A stretch of 64,000 nt of DNA from Kribbella rubisoli (GTDB taxonomy: Bacteria > Actinomycetota > Actinomycetes > Propionibacteriales > Kribbellaceae), in the NCBI RefSeq assembly GCF_004217145.1, contig NZ_SHKR01000016.1, forward strand, positions 186,001 to 250,000, in the 5' to 3' direction. The position numbers and the translations under genes were made by a program. A model generated the notes under the pieces. That model saw only the letters and a program-made list of their open reading frames with translations, ran no database searches and was not told the origin of the DNA. Below are positions 51,897-60,825 of the stretch, one piece after another (the first letter of the stretch is position 1; the number at the start of each line of letters is the position of its first letter).

Positions 51897-53369
51897 ATGT
51901 CATCACCCATCTCACGCCGCTCGCTGCTGCGCGGTGCAGCAGCACTGGCCGGCGCGGGCGCCCTCGCCGGCTGCTCCTCGGGCACCTCGGGCAGCGGGGC
52001 CTCGGGATCGAAGGCCAAGACGACCATCACCTACTGGGACTGGTACGCCAGTCAGGCCAGCTGGGTCGACAACGAGATCAAGCTGTTCCAGCAGGCCCAT
52101 CCGGACATCGCGGTCAAGAAGACCACGCAGGTCAGCGACAAGTACGCCGACCTCGTGTCACTCGCGTACCGCAGCAACAACCCGCCGGACATCCTGATGG
52201 TGCCGAAGAGCCCACAGCTCAGCCAGCAGGTGTCGCAGGACTGGCTGATGCCGGTCGACAAGTGGGCGACGAAGTCCTGGCAGTCCAGCTTCCCGGAGAA
52301 CAGCTTCGTCGAGGGAGTGGACGTCTTCGGCGGCAAGCTCTACACCGCGCCGTTCGCCGCCCCGGCGCCGTCGCTTCAGCTCTACATTCACCACGGGGTC
52401 TTCAAGGACGCCGGTCTGACCAACGACGACGGCAGTGTGAAGCTGCCGAAGACGTGGGACGACGTCACGCAGGCGGCCGACGCCATCGCGTCGAAGAGCG
52501 GCGGGAAGGTCGCGCCGTTCGGTTTCGGCAACTCGACGAACACGACCCTGGCCTGGTGGCTGGATCTGTTCGTGCGCGGCGCCGGCTCACCGGGTGGCGC
52601 CGCGGTCGGCGGCATCGACGGGATGGACTACCGGGTCGGGCAGTGGAAGTTCGGCAGCGATCGCAACTACCTCGACGTGATCAACCTGCTGATGGAGTGG
52701 AAGAGCAAGAACTGGTTCTACCCGAACTCGATGAGCATCTCCGACGAGCAGGCGCGCGCGTTCTTCGAGCGCGGGCGGTTCGGGATGACGGTCGGGGGAG
52801 TGTGGAACCAGCCGGAGTGGACGCAGCACAAGTTCACCGACTACAGCCTGGTCACGCTGCCGAGTCCGAGCGAGGCTCCGAAGGCGTTGTTCTACGGACC
52901 TCCCGGCGGACGGTTCGTTGCGGTCTCGTCGAAGACGTCGCATGCCGATGAGGCGTGGGCCTGGTTCGACTGGCTGTACAGCCCGGACGCGGGGAAGCGT
53001 TGGGTTGAGCAGGGCCAGGGATTGTCCGTGTACGCGAAGAACAACGACCCGAAGAGCGTGACCTTCGCGCCGTTCTCGCAGTACGTCGCGATGTCGGGCG
53101 CGGCCGTGGTCGGACCGCAGCCGGCGATCCGGAACCCGAAGGTGTCGGCGGTCCAGCTGCCTGCAGTGAAGCCGGACATCAACGATGTATTGGCCGGTAT
53201 CTACACGGGTCAGCTCAAGGATCCGCAGGGTGCGCTGACCGAGCTCGAGGGCAAGATGAACCAGGCGCTCGGCGACGCGATCAAGAAGGCGCCGGGGGTC
53301 TCCGCGAAGGACTTCGCCTTCGCGGACTGGGATCTCACCAAGGCCTACACCACGAAGCCGGGCGCCTGA
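51897..53369 (+). CDS. ABC transporter sugar-binding lipoprotein
   Basis: 490 aa. Twin-arginine-like opening SRRSLLRG and lipobox LAGC, so likely a Tat-exported lipoprotein. Family-1 extracellular solute-binding protein: ITYWDWYASQ, then PPDILMV, YTAPFAAPAPSLQLYIHHGVFKDAG, and the C-terminal WAWFDWLYSPDAG. It binds oligosaccharides, here presumably xylan fragments. GGAGG precedes the ATG, 18 bp after the GH10 stop. No ATPase is encoded; a shared MsiK-type ATPase is likely. Confidence 0.93.
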   Translation: MSSPISRRSLLRGAAALAGAGALAGCSSGTSGSGASGSKAKTTITYWDWYASQASWVDNEIKLFQQAHPDIAVKKTTQVSDKYADLVSLAYRSNNPPDILMVPKSPQLSQQVSQDWLMPVDKWATKSWQSSFPENSFVEGVDVFGGKLYTAPFAAPAPSLQLYIHHGVFKDAGLTNDDGSVKLPKTWDDVTQAADAIASKSGGKVAPFGFGNSTNTTLAWWLDLFVRGAGSPGGAAVGGIDGMDYRVGQWKFGSDRNYLDVINLLMEWKSKNWFYPNSMSISDEQARAFFERGRFGMTVGGVWNQPEWTQHKFTDYSLVTLPSPSEAPKALFYGPPGGRFVAVSSKTSHADEAWAWFDWLYSPDAGKRWVEQGQGLSVYAKNNDPKSVTFAPFSQYVAMSGAAVVGPQPAIRNPKVSAVQLPAVKPDINDVLAGIYTGQLKDPQGALTELEGKMNQALGDAIKKAPGVSAKDFAFADWDLTKAYTTKPGA

Positions 53370-54361
53370 TGGTGATGACCGCCGTACGTCAGGACGTGAC
53401 CGCTGCTGATCCGCCCTCAGCGCCGCCGCCGGCGGCGGCCCGGCGGCGGGCGCGGCGCCGTACCTATCTGTGGTCGTACGTGTATCTGGCGCCGATGATG
53501 GTGCTGCTGCTGGCGTTCGTGGTGTATCCGATCATGGCGTCGCTCGGCTACACGTTCTACAAGTGGGACGGGATCGGCGACCCGTCGGAGTTCGTCGGGC
53601 TGGCCAACTTCCGGCAGATCGTCAACGACAGCATCTTCTGGCGCTCCCTCGGCCACACCTTCGTGTACGCAGCGTTCGTCGTACCGATCCAGCTGGTCCT
53701 GGCGTTGGCGCTCGCGCTCGTGCTGAACAACAAGCGGCTGCGGTTCGCGTCGTTCTACCGGACGCTGTTCTTCCTGCCGGTGGTTACGTCGGCGGCGGTG
53801 ATCGGTGTCGTGATCCAGTTGCTCGTGTCGAACTTCGGTGACTCGATCAACACGCTGCTGCTCAACCTGCACCTGATCCATCAGCACATCGACTGGCTGG
53901 GGGATCCGCACTTCGCGATGGCGATCATCATCCTGGTCGGGATCTGGCACACGTTCGGCTACAACCTGGTGTACTTCCTGGCCGGGCTGCAGACGATTCC
54001 GGACGAGCTCTACGAGGCCGCACGGCTGGACGGCGCCGGCCGGATCGCGATGTTCCGGTACATCACGATCCCGATGCTGCGGGCGGTCGGCGTCGTGATC
54101 GTGATCCTGGCGGTGATCGGGACGTTCCAGATCTTCGACCTGGTGCAGGTGCTGACCAGCGGCGGCCCGTTCTTCGCCACCGAGGTCGTGAACACCTACA
54201 TCTACCATCTGGCCTTCGGTGGCAGTAACGCCAACGCGGTCCAGCCGGACATCGGCCTCGCGTCGGCCGCCTCGTTCATCTACGGCCTGCTGCTGATCGG
54301 GTTCTCCATCGTCCAGGTCCTGGTACTGCGGTCACTCGCTCGCCGTCGGGGTGCCTCATGA
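53369..54361 (+). CDS. ABC sugar-transport permease (MalF type)
   Basis: 330 aa, six membrane helices. EAA loop YEAARLDGAGRIAMFRYITIPML that docks the ATPase. ATG overlaps the binding-protein stop. Pairs with the next permease. Confidence 0.92.
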   Translation: MVMTAVRQDVTAADPPSAPPPAAARRRARRRTYLWSYVYLAPMMVLLLAFVVYPIMASLGYTFYKWDGIGDPSEFVGLANFRQIVNDSIFWRSLGHTFVYAAFVVPIQLVLALALALVLNNKRLRFASFYRTLFFLPVVTSAAVIGVVIQLLVSNFGDSINTLLLNLHLIHQHIDWLGDPHFAMAIIILVGIWHTFGYNLVYFLAGLQTIPDELYEAARLDGAGRIAMFRYITIPMLRAVGVVIVILAVIGTFQIFDLVQVLTSGGPFFATEVVNTYIYHLAFGGSNANAVQPDIGLASAASFIYGLLLIGFSIVQVLVLRSLARRRGAS

Positions 54362-55188
54362 CGCGGAGGCGGGTGGTGACGGTGATGACGCACGTCGCGT
54401 TGCTCGTCAGCGGATTGGCCTGGCTGTACCCGCTGTTCTGGGCGCTCGGCTCATCGCTGAAGAGTGATGACGACTTCTTCACCGACGGGCTGAATCCGAT
54501 GCCCTCGCACTTCCTCTGGGCGAACTACCTGAACGCCTGGCAAGAGGCCTCGTTCGGCCGGTACTTCATGAACACAATATTGATCACCGTAGGCACGGTC
54601 GTGATCACTTTAGTAGTCACGTCCTGCGCGGGATACGTACTTGCCCGCACACGGTTCCCGGGCCGTGGGTTCTGCCTCGGGCTGGTGTCGGCGACGCTGT
54701 TCCTGCCGCACGGGTACACGATCATCCCGGTCTTCGACCTGATGCAACGGGTGCATCTGCTGAACAGCCTGTGGTCGGTGATCATCGTGCAGGCGTCCGG
54801 GGGAGTGGTGTTCGGGACGTTCCTGTTCATGGGCTACTTCATGGCGATCGACAAGGAGCTCGAGGACGCCGCGATGGTCGACGGGGCGAACTTCCACCAG
54901 ACGTTCGCTCGGATCATGCTGCCGCTGTCCGGGCCGATGCTGGCCACGGTCGGCCTGTTCACCGCGATCACCGCCTGGAACAGCTTCTTCATCCCGCTGG
55001 TGTTCACGCTGGGCCGCCCCGAGCTGCGCACGCTCGCGATCGGTATGTACGCGTTCATCGGCGAGAACTCGACCGAGTGGACGCTGCTCTGCGCAGGCAC
55101 GGTCATCACGCTCGCCCCGATCATCCTGCTCTTCGTTCTGCTGCAGCGTTTCTTCGTCAACGGTCTGGCCGGTGCGGTCAAGCAATAG
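54358..55188 (+). CDS. ABC sugar-transport permease (MalG type)
   Basis: 276 aa, six membrane helices. EAA loop LEDAAMVDGANFHQTFARIMLPL. ATG overlaps the first permease's stop by 4 bp, so the two are cotranslated at equal amounts. Confidence 0.92.
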   Translation: MTRRRVVTVMTHVALLVSGLAWLYPLFWALGSSLKSDDDFFTDGLNPMPSHFLWANYLNAWQEASFGRYFMNTILITVGTVVITLVVTSCAGYVLARTRFPGRGFCLGLVSATLFLPHGYTIIPVFDLMQRVHLLNSLWSVIIVQASGGVVFGTFLFMGYFMAIDKELEDAAMVDGANFHQTFARIMLPLSGPMLATVGLFTAITAWNSFFIPLVFTLGRPELRTLAIGMYAFIGENSTEWTLLCAGTVITLAPIILLFVLLQRFFVNGLAGAVKQ

Positions 55189-55198
55189 GAGGTACTCC

Positions 55199-56494
55199 AT
55201 GCCTGTGCGGACGGCAATCGTCGGAACCGGGAACCGCGCTCAACTCTTCACCGAAGGCCTGGCCAAACGTGACGCGTACGACGTCGTCGCGTTGTGCGAC
55301 CCGAACTCGGTCCGGATGGCCTTCCACAACCGCATGCTGCTCGCGGCGGGCCGTCGTACGGCGCATCAATGGCCGCCGGGGCGGTTCAAGGAGATGTTGC
55401 GCGTCGAGCGGATCGAGCTGCTGATCGTCACCAGCGTCGACGCGACCCACAACCTCTACATCGAGGCTGCGCTGCGGGCCGGCGTACGTGTGATCAGCGA
55501 GAAGCCGATGACGACCGATGCGGCGAAGGCGACGAGCATCCTGGCCGCAGTACAGGAGACCGGCGGGTCGTTGTCGGTCGCGTACAACTACAGGTTCAAC
55601 CCGGTGCATCGGCGGGTGCGTTCGTTGCTGGCGGACGGTGCGATCGGGGACATCCACTCGGTGCACTTCGAGTGGTTGCTCGATGTGTCGCACGGCGCGG
55701 ACTACTTCCGCCGCTGGCATCGCGACAAGGCGAACTCCGGTGGATTGATGGTGCACAAGGCCAGCCACCACTTCGATCTCGTGAACTGGTGGCTCGGCGC
55801 GGAGCCGCGGATCGTCTATGCACAAGGGCAATTGGCGTTCTACGGGCCCGGGCATTCCCACGGGTATGCGCGTCCTTACGACCGCGTCGACGGATCCGCT
55901 GCCGCCACTGACGATCCGTTCGCCTTGCACCTCGCGGACAACGCGACGCTTCGCGAGCTGTACCTGGACGCGGAGGGGGAGGACGGCTACTACCGGGATC
56001 GCAACGTCTTCGCGCCAGGCGTGACGATCGAGGACGACATGGCACTGCTGGTGTCCTACAACAGCGGCGCGACGATGACGTACCACCTGACGGCGTACTC
56101 ACCCTCCGAGGGCTACCGCGTGGTGTTCAACGGATCGCGTGGCCGCCTGGAGCTCAATGTCGAAGAGTCGACATTTACCGCCCCGAATCAACGGGTCGAA
56201 TCGTCGAAGGGCTGGGTCCACGGCGACCTGGCCGCACCGACCGCCGGACGTACGACGATCACCTTGCGCCCCCTCTGGGAGCCGCCGATCGACCACACCG
56301 TCGCCCACGACCACACCGGCCACGGCGGCGCCGACGCCCGTGTCCTCGCAGCCCTCCTGGACAACGACCCAACCGAGACACCCGACATCGCCGACGCCCG
56401 CCAGGCCGCCCTAGCTCTCGTCACCGGTCTAGCGGCCAACCGCTCCTTCGAAACAGGCCTACCCGTCCATACATCGGACCTACTCCCGATCTGA
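55199..56494 (+). CDS. Gfo/Idh/MocA-family oxidoreductase
   Basis: 431 aa. Rossmann motif IVGTGNRAQ, EKPMTTDA loop, YNYRFNPVHRRVR (substrate pocket), HKASHHFDLVNWW (active-site His/Asp). Last gene of the operon; AGGAGGT lies 5 nt before the ATG. In Kribbella-type clusters such dehydrogenases often oxidize or epimerize imported sugars; the actual substrate is unknown. Confidence 0.9.
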   Translation: MPVRTAIVGTGNRAQLFTEGLAKRDAYDVVALCDPNSVRMAFHNRMLLAAGRRTAHQWPPGRFKEMLRVERIELLIVTSVDATHNLYIEAALRAGVRVISEKPMTTDAAKATSILAAVQETGGSLSVAYNYRFNPVHRRVRSLLADGAIGDIHSVHFEWLLDVSHGADYFRRWHRDKANSGGLMVHKASHHFDLVNWWLGAEPRIVYAQGQLAFYGPGHSHGYARPYDRVDGSAAATDDPFALHLADNATLRELYLDAEGEDGYYRDRNVFAPGVTIEDDMALLVSYNSGATMTYHLTAYSPSEGYRVVFNGSRGRLELNVEESTFTAPNQRVESSKGWVHGDLAAPTAGRTTITLRPLWEPPIDHTVAHDHTGHGGADARVLAALLDNDPTETPDIADARQAALALVTGLAANRSFETGLPVHTSDLLPI

Positions 56495-56495
56495 T

Positions 56496-56544
56496 GGACA
56501 GAATAGTGATCACGCCGAGCGTGGCGCTGATCAGTTTTCTGTCC
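56496..56544. terminator. Long bidirectional hairpin
   Basis: GGACAGAA..TGATCA.CGCC pairs with GGCG.TGATCA..TTCTGTCC with a 5-nt loop; about 22 pairs, with T-rich flanks on the plus strand. Between the convergent oxidoreductase and peptidase-like genes. Confidence 0.8.
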
Positions 56545-57836
56545 TAGCCGAGTGCTGCGCGGAGGATTGCGTGGGCGCCGTTGATGATGGTCTCGCGGTT
56601 GGCTTCGTAGGTTGGGTCGGTGATCGCGGTCTTGTTGGCTGGGTCGAAGGACAGGACGGGGACGTGCAGGTGGCCGGCAGGCATCGACGGGTCGAGGAGG
56701 TCGCGTTGGAGGGTGTTGCGGTAGGCGACCTCGTTGGAGAGGTAGCCGCCGCCTGTGCCCTCTGAGGCAATCGAGCCGGGAGTGGGGCCGTCGGGGCGGC
56801 GGACGGGTTCATTCTGGCCGGCTGGGATCTCCAGGACCGACGTGTTGATGCGGGTCCGGAACGGGGTGACGTCGGCGTGGGACATTCGGGCGAGCGGGAG
56901 GCTCGAGGTGATGAACTCGGGGCCGGGCGGCATGCTGGGGGAGACGACCGGTGCGTTGATCGTGCCGCCGCCCCAGAGGTTGTTGTTGTCGCCGATCGAG
57001 CTGACCGAGCGGCGCCGCCCGTTGAAGACCTCGAGGTCGAAGATGCCGACGCGGCCCTGGCTCGCGGTCATGACGAGATCCGCGTGTTGCGGACCCGGGC
57101 GGTAGTGCGGTGCGAGAGTGTTCTCGACCATGCTCTCGTCGAAGTCGGTGTAGCGGACCGGGAAGACGACGGTCTGGATCTCGTACGTCTTGCCGCTCAC
57201 AGTCCAGCGCTGGCCGTCGAGCGTGAGCGCGTTCGCGCCGGAGGGGTTGCCGATGCGGATGTCGGCGTCCAGCGTGAACGGGTCGAAGCCGGTGACGAGG
57301 ATCTTCCGCACGCCCGGCGTGAAGCGGGTGCTCGTGATGCCGCGCGAGGCGTACTCGAACGACTTGATCAGGCCGGCGCGTTCCGTCGTACCGAGGCCGA
57401 AGCGAGGTTGCCATTGGCGTAGGGCGAAGGCCATCGAGATGCGCGCCCAGTACAGGCCGCGGTCATCGGTTGCAGGTAGCGCGTCGGCTCCGTGCACGGG
57501 ATGCTGCGCCCGGTACGTCGCCGTACGCCAGAGGGTCTCGCCCTGCGCGCGCACTAATGCCGCTGCGGCCTGACGGTTGGGGACGTGGCACAGGAGCCGA
57601 CTGAAGAGCTCAACCTGCTGGTCGAAGCCGGACCGCCGGAGGATCTCGGCCGGAACTGACGGGCCACCGTCCACGCCTCTGTCGAGGCGCTGCTCCTCGA
57701 CGGTCCCGGCGGTCGACTGATCCAGGCAGCCTGTTGCCGGCACGGCGTGGACCACAGGCGCGCCGGAGAGGACGGCAGTCAACGCCAGGGCGCCGATGAG
57801 CAGGGAGCGGTGGAATGAGCTGGGGCGGAGTCTCAT
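56544..57836 (-). CDS. Secreted pyroglutamyl-peptidase-I-like protein with Ser for catalytic Cys
   Basis: 430 aa: signal peptide (1-31, ending VHA), a helical N-terminal domain of about 130 residues, then a C15-like fold starting KILVTGFDPF...IGNPSGANAL, DLEVFNGRR (Glu269, active-site Glu equivalent), GGYLSNEVAY and HLHVPVL (His391). Family members have Cys in FLCN-type motifs 24 residues before this His; here Ser367 is exactly 24 residues before it. So it may be inactive, a Ser-based enzyme, or a binder. Normal C15 enzymes are cytosolic and about 215 aa. Confidence 0.8.
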   Translation of the reverse strand: MRLRPSSFHRSLLIGALALTAVLSGAPVVHAVPATGCLDQSTAGTVEEQRLDRGVDGGPSVPAEILRRSGFDQQVELFSRLLCHVPNRQAAAALVRAQGETLWRTATYRAQHPVHGADALPATDDRGLYWARISMAFALRQWQPRFGLGTTERAGLIKSFEYASRGITSTRFTPGVRKILVTGFDPFTLDADIRIGNPSGANALTLDGQRWTVSGKTYEIQTVVFPVRYTDFDESMVENTLAPHYRPGPQHADLVMTASQGRVGIFDLEVFNGRRRSVSSIGDNNNLWGGGTINAPVVSPSMPPGPEFITSSLPLARMSHADVTPFRTRINTSVLEIPAGQNEPVRRPDGPTPGSIASEGTGGGYLSNEVAYRNTLQRDLLDPSMPAGHLHVPVLSFDPANKTAITDPTYEANRETIINGAHAILRAALG

Positions 57837-57969
57837 ACGGGGTGTCTATCAGATTTCCCGGCTGGAGCCGAGAGATTCGAAGACTTTGTGGGTACTGCAG
57901 ACTGTATGCAATCTGCTACCTTCGAAAGGACGGCACCGCCCACGCCGTCCGCGCGTGAGGAGCCCTCCG

Positions 57970-58704
57970 TTGATCAATCCGTCCCGTCGTCAGGCCCTGA
58001 CGGCCGGCCTGGCCGCTCTCGGCGCCGGAGCCCTCGGCGGTTGCGCAGGAACCGCCGGAGGCGCCCCCGAACTCTCCGCAGGTACGCAGGTCCCGAGCAC
58101 GACCCAGGCACTGGTTGCCGACGGCAAGCAAGCTCTCGAGCGGCTGAGGCTGGGGAATGCGCGCTTCGTCGCGGCTCAGGAGCAGGACCTGGACGAAGGT
58201 ATTGCGCGGCGCGTGGCCGTGAGCAAAGGCCAGCATCCGTTCGCCACGATCCTCGGCTGCGTCGACTCCCGCGTGCCGATCGAGCTCGTCTTCGACCAGG
58301 GTCTCGGCGACCTGGTCGTCGTACGAAGCGCCGGGGGAGCGCTCGACCAGTCGGTGACCGGCAGCATCGAGTTCGGCATCGCCGAGCTCCACACCCCACT
58401 CCTCATGGTCCTGGGCCACCAGCGCTGCGGCGCCCTCGACGCTACGATCAAGGCCCTGGACGCGAACCAACGCACGTCCCACACCAAGGGCCTCGACTAC
58501 CTCGTACACACCCTCGCCCCAGCAGTCCGGCAGGTAGCAGGCAAACCCGGCGACCGCCTCACCAACGCCGTACACGCCAACGTCGCCCTCACCCTCACCA
58601 ACCTCCGCCAGTCACCCGTCATAGGCCCCCTGGAAAAGTCCGGCAAACTCCACCTGGCCGCCGCCTACTACGAACTCGACACCGGCAGAGTTGTCCTGCT
58701 CTAG
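57970..58704 (+). CDS. Secreted (Tat/lipoprotein) beta-carbonic anhydrase
   Basis: 244 aa. Opening PSRRQALTAGLAALGAGALGGC is a Tat-like signal with lipobox Cys25. Zinc ligands Cys97 (GCVDSR), His150 and Cys153 (GHQRCG) and the Asp99/Arg101 dyad are all present. TTG 57970 is chosen because GAGGAG sits 7 nt before it; GTG 57955 has no good ribosome site. Interconverts CO2 and bicarbonate outside the membrane. Confidence 0.85.
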   Translation: MINPSRRQALTAGLAALGAGALGGCAGTAGGAPELSAGTQVPSTTQALVADGKQALERLRLGNARFVAAQEQDLDEGIARRVAVSKGQHPFATILGCVDSRVPIELVFDQGLGDLVVVRSAGGALDQSVTGSIEFGIAELHTPLLMVLGHQRCGALDATIKALDANQRTSHTKGLDYLVHTLAPAVRQVAGKPGDRLTNAVHANVALTLTNLRQSPVIGPLEKSGKLHLAAAYYELDTGRVVLL

Positions 58705-59303
58705 CCGGGTGGCGCTTCGAAGATCGGTACGAGATACGTGACCCAGAGCCAGTGATGGATCAACACGCCGGCGACGCAGACGACCAACGGGACCGTAGTG
58801 CGAATCACCCACGGGATCCGGTTCACCAAGAGCGCCATCACGATCATGGCCACGCCGGTGAGCGTGCCCGCGAGGAAGCTGAGCTTCTCCTCGGTGTGGA
58901 CCGGCCAGCAGTTCGGATAGGTGCAAGCGTCGTCGCTGCCCGTGAAGTATGCGCCGGCGCCGAAGGCCGTGCCCGCATAGGTCCAGAAGCCGACGGCCAC
59001 GCCGCACACGCCCTGCAGTACGGCGCCACCGACTGAACCGCGCGCCGACCAGCGGGCGGCTCTCGGGAGGCCGTTGGCCAGCAGGATGAGCAGCAGGGCG
59101 AAGAGGAGGTAACGGGCCGAGTGGATGTCGACCGGATCTGCGCCTTGGTCGGCGTCCCGTGGATCCACGTGCGGCAGGCTGTACCACAGCGCGAGGCCCG
59201 GGAAGACCAATGGGAGCAGGCCGAGCGCCCCGAGGGTGATGACGACGCCGTTGGACCAGCGCCAGGCCGCGTGTGCTCTCGGGGCTTGTTCGGTCGGACT
59301 CAC
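58701..59303 (-). CDS. Membrane protein of unknown function
   Basis: 200 aa with five predicted helices (22-42, 66-84, 92-118, 142-160, 166-190) and an extracytoplasmic loop DDACTYPNCWPVH with two Cys that could form a disulfide. I do not recognise the family. GTG start, 25 bp after the downstream carbonic anhydrase's stop region on the opposite side; the 3' end overlaps the secreted carbonic anhydrase by 4 bp (convergent). Confidence 0.65.
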   Translation of the reverse strand: MSPTEQAPRAHAAWRWSNGVVITLGALGLLPLVFPGLALWYSLPHVDPRDADQGADPVDIHSARYLLFALLLILLANGLPRAARWSARGSVGGAVLQGVCGVAVGFWTYAGTAFGAGAYFTGSDDACTYPNCWPVHTEEKLSFLAGTLTGVAMIVMALLVNRIPWVIRTTVPLVVCVAGVLIHHWLWVTYLVPIFEAPPG

Positions 59304-59329
59304 CGCAGCAGTCCTACCGCCGCTACGGG

Positions 59330-59827
59330 TCAGTCGATCTGGGTGAGGCGGCCGTTGTCGACGTCGTACATGAAGCCGCCGACGAGGATGTCGTCGCCGA
59401 TCAGGGGGTGTTCGCGGACCGCGGCGACATCGCGACGGAGGGCCTCGAGCTGGTCGGGGATGACGGAGATCGGCAGGTAGCCGGCCGGCTTGCCCGCGGC
59501 CTGCTCGACCTTTGCGCGCAGGTCGTCCTCCGACATCGCGGCCATCGCGCAGCGGGTGTGCGGGATGATCATGATCCGGCGTACGCCGAGCAGCTGTACG
59601 CCGAGGACCAGCCCGGTCATCGTGATCTCGGTGACCCGCCCGCCGGCGGAGCGCAGTACCTTCGCGTCACCCGGCTTGAGGCCGAGCATCTCCAAGGGCG
59701 GGATCCGCGAGTCCATGCAGGTGACCAGGCCGATCCCGGCATGCGCGATCCCGTCGAAACCGCCGTAGTGGAAGTCGGCGACGTACTCCGCGTTGGCGGC
59801 GAGCAGATCGTCGAATCCGCCGCTCAT
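59330..59827 (-). CDS. Cytosolic beta-carbonic anhydrase
   Basis: 165 aa, no signal. Zinc ligands Cys37 (TCMDSR), His90, Cys93 (HTRC), with Asp39/Arg41. Short type II class typical of actinobacteria. ATG 59827 overlaps the stop of the sucrase/ferredoxin-like gene (ATGA), so the two are cotranslated. Confidence 0.92.
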   Translation of the reverse strand: MSGGFDDLLAANAEYVADFHYGGFDGIAHAGIGLVTCMDSRIPPLEMLGLKPGDAKVLRSAGGRVTEITMTGLVLGVQLLGVRRIMIIPHTRCAMAAMSEDDLRAKVEQAAGKPAGYLPISVIPDQLEALRRDVAAVREHPLIGDDILVGGFMYDVDNGRLTQID

Positions 59828-60774
59828 CGGATCGCGCCTGACACTGGAGTACCGGTTTGCAGGATCGACATCGCGAACGGTTCCTTTCCACACGAGTCCG
59901 GACGGGGAGGATCAGCGAGCGCGCTGGTGACCGGGACGATCCACGACCGGCCGTCGAGGTGCTGGACGGTCACAGTCTCGGCGCCTTCGGCCACGACGCG
60001 CAACGCATCCAGGGAAAGCTCGCCGGTGAGCTCCCGTACGGCGACCTCGGCCGCCTGACCGCGCTTGCTCCAGGTCGACCGGCCGCGGAGGCCGGTCGTG
60101 ATGGTTTCGCCGCGATCGGCCGCGGCCAGCGCCTCGACCGCCGTCTCGACGGTGAGGTGCCCGTGCATCGTGCCGGCAGGCAGGTACGTCGCGGTCGGAG
60201 CGAAGCGGTGTCCGCCGAGATGGTTGGCTTCCCACACGCGCCCCGGTGCCCGTTCGGCGAGCCCTGACACCAGCGGCCGACCGAGAACCGCACAGCATCC
60301 GTCACGCTTGCCGTTCGTACACACAAGCACGACCGGCTCGTCGACCGGCAGGAGCGCGGGCAACGAGGCGGTGACCGCAGCGCGATCACCGCGCGCGACC
60401 GCATCGAGATCGAGGTCCCCCAGCTCGGACGGGTCTGCGACGTGTCCGCCGAGCAGCCAGCTCAGGCCCGGCGTGGTCGAGGCAACGAACACCTGGTGCG
60501 ACCGCCCAACCGCGTCGGCGTGCCGCCCCGGCATCCGGATCAGCCCGAACCGTACGTCGGCCTTCTTGCACTGGTCGTCGAACGGCCCGCCGAACTCCGG
60601 ATCGAGGTGACTCTGCGTCGCCGCCTTCGCGCCCCACGGACCCGGCTGCTCGACAACGACCCATCCCTTGGCCACGACCGCGGTGCCGGCGAGCGGCTCA
60701 CGCAGTACCCGGCAGTACGTCGAACACAGGCCGGGCCGGGCCATTGTCGACGGAGCGTCGGGCGCAGGGGTCAC
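59824..60774 (-). CDS. Sucrase/ferredoxin-like (thioredoxin-fold) protein
   Basis: 316 aa. Thioredoxin-fold ferredoxin signature CTNGKRDGCCAVLG with WEANHLGGHRFAPT, the Cys/His set of this family, likely a [2Fe-2S] site. Biochemical role unknown. GTG start with TACCGT ending 6 nt before it. Two palindromes lie upstream (60797-60806 and 60810-60825). Confidence 0.88.
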   Translation of the reverse strand: MTPAPDAPSTMARPGLCSTYCRVLREPLAGTAVVAKGWVVVEQPGPWGAKAATQSHLDPEFGGPFDDQCKKADVRFGLIRMPGRHADAVGRSHQVFVASTTPGLSWLLGGHVADPSELGDLDLDAVARGDRAAVTASLPALLPVDEPVVLVCTNGKRDGCCAVLGRPLVSGLAERAPGRVWEANHLGGHRFAPTATYLPAGTMHGHLTVETAVEALAAADRGETITTGLRGRSTWSKRGQAAEVAVRELTGELSLDALRVVAEGAETVTVQHLDGRSWIVPVTSALADPPRPDSCGKEPFAMSILQTGTPVSGAIR

Positions 60775-60796
60775 ACCCTCACGGTACGCGAGGTGA

Positions 60797-60825
60797 GACA
60801 GCTGTCCCTCATGATGATCATCATG
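60797..60825. promoter_or_regulatory. Two adjacent perfect palindromes upstream of the sucrase/ferredoxin-like gene
   Basis: GACAGCTGTC (60797-60806) and the 16-bp perfect palindrome CATGATGATCATCATG (60810-60825), with the -10-like TACCGT at 60786-60781. The larger palindrome overlaps the stop of the MFS gene. Candidate operator. Confidence 0.55.

Noticed and set aside
43151..57836. Genomic island
   Set aside because: No tRNA, integrase, direct-repeat ends or clear GC shift; appears to be resident carbohydrate-use DNA.
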